A stretch of DNA of 37,906 nt from CAZWDL01 sp964632995 (GTDB lineage Bacteria > Bacteroidota > Bacteroidia > Chitinophagales > Saprospiraceae), in assembly GCA_964632995.1 (NCBI GenBank), contig CAZWDL010000070.1:1-37906 (forward strand), in the 5' to 3' direction. Within the stretch, counting starts at the first letter, position 1. The number at the start of each line of letters is the position of its first letter. The notes beneath the pieces are model-generated. The model did not search any database, was not told where the DNA came from, and saw nothing but the letters and a program-made list of their open reading frames with translations. This document shows positions 15,677 to 22,800 of the stretch, one piece after another. Position numbers and translations under genes: made by a program.

Positions 15677-18058
15677 TCAGAACTGTATGCGGTAGAGAAA
15701 ATCCGGAAAGAAACCGATCTGATTCACCTGATCGATGTTGTTGGTCAGGCGATTGTACTGGCGGGCGAAGACATTCTCCCGGTTCGTCACGTTTTGTAAA
15801 TCGAGGTAGAACTGATGCGAGATCCTGCTTTTGGCGCTGTTGAACTTGACGCCGAATTTGACATCCCAGCGGAAATAATCTTCGTACTGCTGACTGAAAG
15901 CCAGCTCGTCCTGCAGGATTTCGAAGCCGGCGGCGCGGGAAGCTTCCAGGTCAACCGGCGTGTACCAGCGGCCGCCGGAAGTTGTCAGCTTGGTGTCGAT
16001 CAGGAAAATATTTCTTTTCGCCTTTCCGATTTTAAATTCCTTCCCTGCCAGGAGGTTGATCACGTAGCCGTTGTTGAATGGTGTGTTTCGTTCAATGCCG
16101 TCACTGCCGCTGTATTTGCTTTCAAAGAAAGAACCCGTGGCCAACAGGTGGTACCCCTTGCTGTAGAATTTCTCCAGGGTGATCTCCACGCCGCGGTTAT
16201 ACCCGGTACCCTCATTCACCAGGGAGGTTTTGTCCTGGGAGAAGGCAAAGTCGGCGCCTTCGGTCAGGGTGGAATAACTGGTCGCTTGTATTTCTACCGG
16301 AGCACGGTCGATATCCTGGTAATAAACTTCGGTCTTAAGGCGCCAGTTGTCGGCGATTTTGGTATCGTAACCCAGGACGTAGTGTTGGGAGCGAACAAAG
16401 TCGAGGTCGGCGTTGGTACGCAGCAGTTCGCCTTCGATATCCTGGTTGAGGAATAGAATGGGCAGGGGGGCATTCTGGTTGTGCATGCCGTAACCCAGGG
16501 TCAGTTTGTTAGTGGGGTTGAGCTGGTAGGAGACAGAGGCCCGGGGTTCGACGACGAATTGCTCGTTGAGGGTGCTGTATTGGGCGTGCAGGCCTGCATT
16601 CAGGCTTATTTTTTCGGAAAACCGGTATTGTGTTTGTGCAAAGGGCTGGAACATGCCGAATCGGCCGTTGAAGTCGTATACGGTGAACCAGTCGGGCTCG
16701 CCGTCGCCGTCCTGGTCCGGAGCGTTTTCGCGATCGCGCAGGTAGGCGTCGGAGCCGATATTCTCGTAGAGAATGCCGGCGCGAACGGTCTGCCTGGCGT
16801 TCAGTTTGGAGTTGATGTAGGAGGAAATGGTGTAACGGTTTTCGCTGTTGTCCACCTCAGTGATGCGTCGTTTGATCTGTTCTTCGGGCCTGGAGTTGAA
16901 GTAGCGGTCCTGTTCGAAGGTGTTGCCGCTGCGGGAGGTGCCGATCACGGTGCGCAGATAGGTATTGTTTCCGATAATGAGGTTGTGCTTCAGGCCGGCG
17001 GTATAGAAATTGCTGCGCACGAAAGAATCTTCATCCTCAGCGGCGAAAAGGTCGCCGGGATCGATTTCGGCGCCCAGAAAGTCGATATCGGAGCGTCCGC
17101 CGATGCCGAAGAGGGTGAAGCGGCCGGCTTTAGTGTTGCCGAAGTCAAATTTGAAAGACAGGTCCTGGTAATTGGGGGTGGCCGCAGTGGAGCCCGCGCC
17201 GATCAGACCGATAAAGGAATAGCGTCCGGCGATGAGATAGGAGCCGCCGCTTTTTGTCAGCGGGCCTTCCACCATGCCTTCCAGTCCGCTGAAAGCGCCC
17301 AGCTGAAGGGTGACTTCGGTGCGGTCCTTATTGCCGTTGCGGAAACCGATATCGAAGACGCCGGCGTTGGCGTTGCCGTACTCAGCGGGAAAGGCGGAGG
17401 TAAGGAAGTCGGAGTTGCGCAAAACGTTCGGGTTGAGCGCGCTCACCGGGCTGCCGGTGGTTCCGAGAGTGGAAAAGTGGTTGGGACTGGGCACCGGGAT
17501 GCCTTCGATGCGCCACAACACGCCGGTGGGCGAGTTGCCGCGGATGACGATGTCGTTGCGGCTGTCGTCGGGAGCGGAGACGCCGGCGAAATTGGACGCC
17601 AGGCGGGCCACGTCGCTGCGTCCGCCGGCGTAGCGGTTGACCTCTTCGACGCTGAATTGGCGGGCGGAAACGGTAGCCATCTCATTCTGGGCGCGGTCTT
17701 TGTTCGTGTTGGCGGTGACAACTACTTCGTTCAAATTCTGGACGCTTTCCTGAAGCGTAATGGTCAGTTGTACGTCTTTGCCGGAGGTGACGTCAATGTT
17801 GGGAAGGGTGATGGTCTCGTAGCCAAGATAGCTGACCCGGATAACGTTGCGACCCACCGGCGCCCCCTTTAAGCTGAAATAACCGTCCAGGTCAGTGACG
17901 GCGCCCCGGCCGCTCTCTGATCCTACCAATTCGACAGTAGCGCCGATAATGGGGATTTCGGATTGTTGATCGATAACAGTTCCTTTGACAGTACCGGTTT
18001 GCGCCAAGAGGGAAGTGAACGCAATAAAGAAGGCGAAAAAGGGAATAAGGCTTTTCAT
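15677..18058 (-). CDS. TonB-dependent outer-membrane receptor with carboxypeptidase-like N-terminal domain
   Basis: The 793-residue protein has a signal peptide (ends SLLAQ), then a CarboxypepD_reg-like domain (GTVKGTVIDQQSEIPIIGAT, ...DLDGYFSLKGAPVGRNVIRV), a plug (NEVVVTANTNK..., NDIVIRGNSPTGVLWRIEGI) and a long barrel rich in aromatic strands, ending FFPDFLYRIQF. Such receptors import ligands across the outer membrane using TonB energy. It has no SusD partner here, unlike glycan utilisation pairs. The next genes downstream (76 bases from the kinase frame, same strand) are a LytS kinase and LytTR regulator, so a receptor-linked signalling unit is possible. The substrate is not visible. Confidence 0.92.
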   Translation of the reverse strand: MKSLIPFFAFFIAFTSLLAQTGTVKGTVIDQQSEIPIIGATVELVGSESGRGAVTDLDGYFSLKGAPVGRNVIRVSYLGYETITLPNIDVTSGKDVQLTITLQESVQNLNEVVVTANTNKDRAQNEMATVSARQFSVEEVNRYAGGRSDVARLASNFAGVSAPDDSRNDIVIRGNSPTGVLWRIEGIPVPSPNHFSTLGTTGSPVSALNPNVLRNSDFLTSAFPAEYGNANAGVFDIGFRNGNKDRTEVTLQLGAFSGLEGMVEGPLTKSGGSYLIAGRYSFIGLIGAGSTAATPNYQDLSFKFDFGNTKAGRFTLFGIGGRSDIDFLGAEIDPGDLFAAEDEDSFVRSNFYTAGLKHNLIIGNNTYLRTVIGTSRSGNTFEQDRYFNSRPEEQIKRRITEVDNSENRYTISSYINSKLNARQTVRAGILYENIGSDAYLRDRENAPDQDGDGEPDWFTVYDFNGRFGMFQPFAQTQYRFSEKISLNAGLHAQYSTLNEQFVVEPRASVSYQLNPTNKLTLGYGMHNQNAPLPILFLNQDIEGELLRTNADLDFVRSQHYVLGYDTKIADNWRLKTEVYYQDIDRAPVEIQATSYSTLTEGADFAFSQDKTSLVNEGTGYNRGVEITLEKFYSKGYHLLATGSFFESKYSGSDGIERNTPFNNGYVINLLAGKEFKIGKAKRNIFLIDTKLTTSGGRWYTPVDLEASRAAGFEILQDELAFSQQYEDYFRWDVKFGVKFNSAKSRISHQFYLDLQNVTNRENVFARQYNRLTNNIDQVNQIGFFPDFLYRIQF

Positions 18059-18204
18059 GATCTTTATTTTGGTGTGATGGTTTCGATTGACACCTCAAAG
18101 ATGGGGGGCCATGAGCCCGGAAGAAATCAGAAAAAGCTGGATGGGATATTTCGGCGGATGAAATGCTTTTTGAAGAGGTGAACGGTTGGAGGGAAAAACT
18201 TTTT

Positions 18205-18375
18205 ATTTCGACGTCAGTATAACTTAAAAAACAGACAGCCGACAAATGGTACTTTTTTCGGAAACGACTTGGAGAAACGGGGACTTGGAGACACGGAGAT
18301 CGGGTAAGCATGTAAATTGACGGGTACGTCACTCCCCCTGTCCCCTTGTCTCCCAGTCTCCCAGTCTTTTCGGGA
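18205..18375. repeat. Dispersed palindromic intergenic element, copy A
   Basis: Between divergent genes. It contains CGACTTGGAGAAACGGGGAC on the left, and GTCTCCCAGTCTCCCAGTC on the right as imperfect complement. The central word TAAATTGACGGGTACGTCAC (18313-18332) is shared with copy D at 26342. The left edge carries ATTTCGACGTCAGTATAA, repeated in inverse orientation at 10385-10402. The terminal TAAGTACCC motif of the other copies is not seen here. Confidence 0.5.
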
Positions 18376-18512
18376 TACAGGTGAATGTCTGGGAACGGCT
18401 AAGGCTTATAGTAAATCTGAATCTGTCCGCCTACTTATTATGCGGAGTAATTTTTATCTTAACCGTCTCTCTAGAGAAAACTGATTTTTTAAAAGATTCA
18501 ATCATACCAATT

Positions 18513-19901
18513 ATGTCAACATCCCGTCGTTCCTTTATCAGAAAAATCGCCGCCGGGGCATTGGGCGCTTCCGTCGTCCCACAAGTGCTCTCCGCCCGCG
18601 ATTACGGAGCCCAACAGTTGCTCAACCCCCATCGCCGCGTATCGCCCAACGAGCGCATCCGCCTGGCCGCCGTCGGCATGGGCATCCAGGGCTTCTCCAA
18701 CCTGCGGGCGGCGCTCAGTCATCCCGAGGCCGAGCTGGTCGCCGTCTGTGACCTCTACGACGGCCGTCTGGAGCGCAGTAAGGAGGTTTACGGTAAGGAC
18801 CTCATCACCACGCGTGACTATCGCGAGCTCCTGCAGCGCAGCGACATCGACGCCGTCATCGTTTCCGTTCCCGATCACTGGCACGATCATATCTGCATCG
18901 ATGCCATGAAAGCAGGAAAGGCGGTGTATTGTGAAAAACCGATGGTGCATCATTTAGAAGAAGGACATGCCGTCATAGACACCCAGCGCGAAACCGGTCA
19001 GGTCTTCCAGGTCGGCAGCCAGCGCGTCAGCTCCATCGTATATGCCAAGGCCAGAGAGCTTTTCGAGCAAGGGCTTATCGGGCAGCTGGTGCTGGCTGAA
19101 GCCTGGACCGACCGGCAGTCGGCCCTGGGCGCCTGGCAGTACTCGATTCCCACCGATGCCTCACCTAAAACGATCGGCTGGGACGCCTTCCTCGGCGATG
19201 CGCCCAAGCGTCCCTTCGATGAAACCCGCTTCTTCCGCTGGCGCAACTATACCGACTACGGCACCGGCATGGCGGGCGATCTCTACGTGCATCTGTTCTC
19301 CGGACTGCACCTGGCGTTGAGTTCCCACGGTCCCGAACGAATCTACACCAGCGGCGGGCTTCGTTACTGGAAAGACGGCCGGGATGTGCCCGACCTGCAA
19401 CTCGGCATTTACGACTATCCCGAGACCGACAGCCATCCCGCTTTCAACCTGCAGTTGCGCTGCAACTTCGTCGACGGCAAGGGCGGCGGCTCCATGACCC
19501 GCCTGATCGGCTCGGAGGGCGTGATCGAAATTGGTTGGAATAACGTGAAACTCATCCGTCATCCCATGGCTGAAAATCCGGGCTACGGCGGCTGGGACTC
19601 CTTCGGCACCTTCGATGCCGAAGAGCAACAGGAATACCGCGAGTGGTACGAAAACCAATATCCCGATCCGAAGCCGACTATGAAAGCGCCGGAGGTGCAG
19701 GAGTACGTCGCGCCCGAAGGCTACAGCGACCACCGCGATCACTTCGCCAACTTCTTCGACGCCATGATAAACGGTACGCCCGTTGTAGAAGACGGCGCTT
19801 TCGGTCTGCGCGCCGCCGGACCTTCGCTGGCTGCGAATATCAGCTACTTTGAGAAAAAACCGGTAGACTGGGATCCGGAGGGGATGAAGGTGCTGTCGTG
19901 A
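18513..19901 (+). CDS. Tat-exported Gfo/Idh/MocA-family oxidoreductase
   Basis: From the ATG at 18513 the 462 residues begin SRRSFIRKIAAGALGA, a twin-arginine signal, so the enzyme is exported folded with its nicotinamide cofactor. The Rossmann domain shows IRLAAVGMGIQGFSNLRAAL, then AELVAVCDLYDGRL, SDIDAVIVSVPDHWHDHI and the family signature AGKAVYCEKPMVHH. The C-terminal alpha/beta domain follows (WRNYTDYGTGMAGDLYVHLF, GGSMTRLIGSEGVIEIGW). The family oxidises or epimerises sugars and derivatives; the specific sugar is not shown. A longer frame starts at 18381 but adds 44 non-family residues. It may work with the Tat lipoprotein TIM-barrel at 10509. Confidence 0.9.
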   Translation: MSTSRRSFIRKIAAGALGASVVPQVLSARDYGAQQLLNPHRRVSPNERIRLAAVGMGIQGFSNLRAALSHPEAELVAVCDLYDGRLERSKEVYGKDLITTRDYRELLQRSDIDAVIVSVPDHWHDHICIDAMKAGKAVYCEKPMVHHLEEGHAVIDTQRETGQVFQVGSQRVSSIVYAKARELFEQGLIGQLVLAEAWTDRQSALGAWQYSIPTDASPKTIGWDAFLGDAPKRPFDETRFFRWRNYTDYGTGMAGDLYVHLFSGLHLALSSHGPERIYTSGGLRYWKDGRDVPDLQLGIYDYPETDSHPAFNLQLRCNFVDGKGGGSMTRLIGSEGVIEIGWNNVKLIRHPMAENPGYGGWDSFGTFDAEEQQEYREWYENQYPDPKPTMKAPEVQEYVAPEGYSDHRDHFANFFDAMINGTPVVEDGAFGLRAAGPSLAANISYFEKKPVDWDPEGMKVLS

Positions 19902-20056
19902 GTTTAGAAGTTTAGACGCTGGCCCTTCGGGCTTAGCTGGTTGAGGAGTTTAGAAGGTCTGAAACCGTCATTCCCATTTTCAGACCTTCTAAACTCCTAA
20001 ACCCGTCGCTCCGACCATACGGTCCGTTGGAAGGAGCGGCGACTAAACTTCTAAAC
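19902..20056. repeat. Nested inverted-repeat block (terminator-like) of TTTAGAAG words
   Basis: Inner stem: 19945-19964 pairs perfectly over 20 bases with 19978-19997 around a 13-base loop. Outer stem: GTTTAGAAGTTTAG (19902-19915) pairs with CTAAACTTCTAAAC (20043-20056). The block begins right after the oxidoreductase stop and lies between convergent genes, so it can terminate transcripts from both sides. The remaining bases to 20202 show nothing. Confidence 0.6.
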
Positions 20057-20202
20057 TTTGTCGATCTATTACGTAGCAAGGAGTAAAATATCAACCTCGT
20101 CTTTTCAGGCATGTGGTTGCTGCCCGCCCATACCGCTTCGCGCTCCGGCATGTTAAGCCCCATCGAATTCGCGAAGCGACTATTCCACGGAGTAAAACTT
20201 CC

Positions 20203-20469
20203 TCACGCCTCTCCTTGCGTCTGGTTAGGTGAAATTTCTTCTTTTTCTTCGTTCTTTTCTTCCAAAACGGCCTTCTTCTCCTCGTATTCTTCCCTGGAGA
20301 TTTCCCCGTTCACGTAGCGTCGCTGCAGAATTTCCAGCGCAGAGGCGTCGCCGGGCAGGTCGCGCGGTTTGCTACGCCAGGAGTAGATGGCGACGATGAC
20401 GAGTACGATCCAGAAGACCCACCACCAGATGTGCATGCCCCAAAAGTGATATCCGTCATAAAAATCCAT
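20203..20469 (-). CDS. Small membrane protein with SHOCT domain
   Basis: This 88-residue protein has one transmembrane helix rich in tryptophan (HIWWWVFWIVLVIVAIYSW). It then has a SHOCT domain (ALEILQRRYVNGEISREEYEEKKAVL) and an acidic tail. SHOCT domains are short helical hairpins found at the ends of many membrane and lipid-associated proteins; the biochemical role is not defined. The gene stands alone, convergent with the oxidoreductase. Confidence 0.85.
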   Translation of the reverse strand: MDFYDGYHFWGMHIWWWVFWIVLVIVAIYSWRSKPRDLPGDASALEILQRRYVNGEISREEYEEKKAVLEEKNEEKEEISPNQTQGEA

Positions 20470-20562
20470 AGCATTGATTTTAAATAATGTCGCCTTACGG
20501 CGGCGTTTTATTATGTAAGGTCACCATTAGGAGAATGTTCTTTTTCTTATCTTTTCAGAAAA

Positions 20563-21639
20563 ATGCTTACCATGAAAAACCTCATGATTGTGTTTATTCT
20601 AATCATTTCCGGAGGCACGTTGCTGTCTTCCTGTGAAAAGGCGCCTTCAAGCGAAAAAACCGAAAACACGGCTTCGGCTCCGATGCTTACTCAATATTTT
20701 GACACCACCGGTTACGATGATGTGCTTACCGGCGGTATTAAGATGATCCCCATCTCCACACCGAAAGGGGAGTTTCGAGTATGGACTAAGCGAGTGGGCA
20801 ATAACCCCAGCATGAAAGTATTGCTGTTGCACGGAGGCCCCGGCGCTACCCATGAAGCTTTCGTTCCTTGCGACAGTTACTTCCCCGCCGAAGGGATTCA
20901 ATATTACTACTACGATCAGTTGGGTTCTTATTATAGCGATCAGCCCGAGGACCCTTCCCTCTGGGAAGTGGATCGTTTTGTGGAAGAGGTGGAACAGGTG
21001 CGCCGGGCGCTAGGCCTCAACAGCGATAATTTCTATCTGCTCGGGCAATCCTGGGGCGGAATTCTGGCCATGGAATACGCCTTGAAGTACCAGGACAACC
21101 TCAAAGGCCTGATCATCTCCAATATGATGGCCAGCTGCCCGGAATACGGTGAATATGCCGAAAAAGTGCTCGGCCCACAGATGGATCCGGCCGTATTCGC
21201 TGAAATCCAGGAACTGGAAGCACTGGAGGAATTCGATAACCCCCGCTATATGGAATTACTCGTCAATCATCACTATACGGAGCACGTGTTGCGCATGCCG
21301 GTGGAAGAGTGGCCGGAGGTCGTCAATCGCACCTTCGAACACCTGAATCCGGCAGTGTATGTACCCATGCAGGGCCCCAGTGAATTCGGCATCCGCGGAA
21401 AACTGGCCAAATGGAACCGCAAGGATGATTTGCCCAAAATTAAAGTCCCTACCTTGACCATCGGCGCCACCTACGATACCATGGACCCCGAACACATGGA
21501 GTGGATGGCCACCCAGGTGCAACGGGGCCGCTACCTGCACTGCCCCAACGGCAGCCATCTCGCCCAGTTTGATGATCAGAAGACTTACTTTGAGGGTGTT
21601 ATCAAATTCATCAGAGATGTAGACCAGGGGGCTTTTTGA
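20563..21639 (+). CDS. Lipoprotein proline-iminopeptidase-like alpha/beta hydrolase (peptidase S33 type)
   Basis: The 358 residues start with a lipoprotein signal (hydrophobic stretch then LLSSC, Cys24). The hydrolase fold shows the proline iminopeptidase oxyanion motif HGGPG (residues 90-94), YYYDQLGSYYSDQP, the nucleophile Ser163 in GQSWGG, an acid region GATYDTMDP and His in NGSHLAQ. The family releases N-terminal proline or similar residues from peptides. Membrane anchoring places it outside the cytoplasm. ATGs at 20563 and 20572 are both possible; the second also gives a normal signal. The stop TGA overlaps the first bases of a repeat element (copy B). Confidence 0.88.
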   Translation: MLTMKNLMIVFILIISGGTLLSSCEKAPSSEKTENTASAPMLTQYFDTTGYDDVLTGGIKMIPISTPKGEFRVWTKRVGNNPSMKVLLLHGGPGATHEAFVPCDSYFPAEGIQYYYYDQLGSYYSDQPEDPSLWEVDRFVEEVEQVRRALGLNSDNFYLLGQSWGGILAMEYALKYQDNLKGLIISNMMASCPEYGEYAEKVLGPQMDPAVFAEIQELEALEEFDNPRYMELLVNHHYTEHVLRMPVEEWPEVVNRTFEHLNPAVYVPMQGPSEFGIRGKLAKWNRKDDLPKIKVPTLTIGATYDTMDPEHMEWMATQVQRGRYLHCPNGSHLAQFDDQKTYFEGVIKFIRDVDQGAF

Positions 21640-21796
21640 GTGCCCGGGCAGTTTTTTTTAGTTGAAAACCGGTTAGCCGTCAAATTTCACTTTTTTCGAA
21701 GACGGCTCAGGGATAAAGTGATTTGGTGACGGGGAGAGCGACGCATCCCATCAATGCACTTTTTTACTCGATTCCTTGTCCCCTTTCTCCCAGTCC
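21637..21796. repeat. Dispersed intergenic element, copy B, overlapping a stop codon
   Basis: TGAGTGCCCGGGCAG (21637-21651) differs from copy D's TAAGTACCCGGACAG by three transitions and includes the TGA of the hydrolase gene. It continues with TTTAGTTGAAAACCGGTTAG and GTCAAA, parallel to copy D. The inverse complement of 21737-21758 matches the central word of copies A and D, so the core is inverted here. The right terminal repeat is not recognisable. Confidence 0.5.
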
Positions 21797-21859
21797 CGTG
21801 ACGTTTACCCACCTCTTGTGTGTATCGATTACCCATATTTTTGGTGGGGACTAACTTCA

Positions 21860-22090
21860 TCAGTTCTTCTGTTTTTCTGTTCCTCTGTTCTGCGGTTTCG
21901 AACTGTTTATTGGTTTTTTTGTCAAATTTTTGACTTGCAGAACCGTAGAACAGAAGAACAGAGGAATTATAAACAGAAGAAGTAGCCAAACCCGAACTTA
22001 TGGGTAATCAGCACCCTCTTGGGTTGGGGCTGCGCTTCTGCAGTTCTACGGTTTATCGGTTCATCTGTTCATCTGTTCTGCGGTTCTAAA
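21860..22090. repeat. CTGTTCTGCGGTT word cluster with inverted arms
   Basis: The stretch 21879-21897 (TGTTCCTCTGTTCTGCGGT) is inverted at about 21941-21964 (AACCGTAGAACAGAAGAACA...), and related words recur at 22040-22086. A small hairpin GTCAAATTTTTGAC sits between the arms at 21921-21934. Together with copy B this fills most of the gene-free gap 21640-22178. The short frames on both strands here are made of repeat words and do not look like genes. Confidence 0.5.
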
Positions 22091-22178
22091 CCGTTTCAGG
22101 TAGTTTTTCACTTACAGAGAGGAGGTTCCCGGCACAAATGAACCAATTCCCGGTGTTTTGCGATGAAAAAAGAAAAAG

Positions 22179-22622
22179 ATGCAACACACCAAATTCTTGC
22201 TCCTCGCCCTGTTACTCTTGTTCGCCGGCTGCGCTGGAGATCAGGATTCCCGCCCCGGCGCCGTCAACGAAGTAGCGGCCAACCGCGCCGAGGAGGCCTT
22301 CCTGCGTGAACTCGTGCAAGAAATCAACCAGGCCCGGCAGGCCGGTATGATCGACTCCGCCCTCGTATTCTACGAAGCGGATGCCACCCTCTTTCCGCCG
22401 GACAGCAGCGCTGCTCTCAGTGGTAAAGAGGCCATCCGGCAGTATCTGGAAACGCCCTTTTCCCTTGAACTGCAGCCGCAGCAAGCCGAAGTGTCGGATC
22501 GCCTAGGCTACCTATGGGCCTCCGCCCAAAGCGGCGACACCTTGTCCCGGCAGGTAGTCTTCATTTTCCACCAGACCGATATGGCCGACTGGCGGATCGC
22601 ACTGGAAGTCTGGAAACCTTAA
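22179..22622 (+). CDS. Lipoprotein with SnoaL/DUF4440-like fold
   Basis: This 147-residue protein has a lipoprotein signal (LLLFAGC, Cys19). It then has a single domain with the SnoaL/ketosteroid-isomerase pattern: a long N-terminal helix (EEAFLRELVQEINQARQAGM), ALVFYEADATLFPPDSSAAL, GKEAIRQYLE and C-terminal strands (YLWASAQSGDTLSRQVVFIF, WRIALEVWKP). This fold binds small hydrophobic molecules or serves as a non-catalytic module, so function is open. It is upstream of the rhamnosidase gene, with a 178-base gap that shows nothing recognisable. Confidence 0.75.
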   Translation: MQHTKFLLLALLLLFAGCAGDQDSRPGAVNEVAANRAEEAFLRELVQEINQARQAGMIDSALVFYEADATLFPPDSSAALSGKEAIRQYLETPFSLELQPQQAEVSDRLGYLWASAQSGDTLSRQVVFIFHQTDMADWRIALEVWKP

Positions 22623-22800
22623 AAGTTGGCAGTTCTCAGGTTGCAGCAGGCAGTCCGGGCGGGGCAAAGGGAAGAATGGATGGGAGGGGAGGAGCAGTCC
22701 ATAGTCGAGAGCCAGATAGGAACCCGGGTGGAACTGTGACAGAAAGGTTCAATCTTCCTACCTTGGTTTTTCCGAACACCCTGTCATCAACTAATTATTT

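Noticed and set aside
16481..17872. Plus-strand 463-codon open frame
   Set aside because: It is the antisense of the TonB receptor barrel; the Ala/Gly/Val-rich product is a typical shadow of GC-rich coding DNA.
18381..18512. Upstream 44-residue extension of the Gfo/Idh/MocA gene
   Set aside because: It would bury the twin-arginine signal inside the protein; the ATG at 18513 places it at the N-terminus.
21687..21989. Short frames of ~70-100 codons on both strands
   Set aside because: They consist of translated repeat words (Arg/Lys/Ser/Phe-rich) within the element copy B and the CTGTTCTGCGG cluster.
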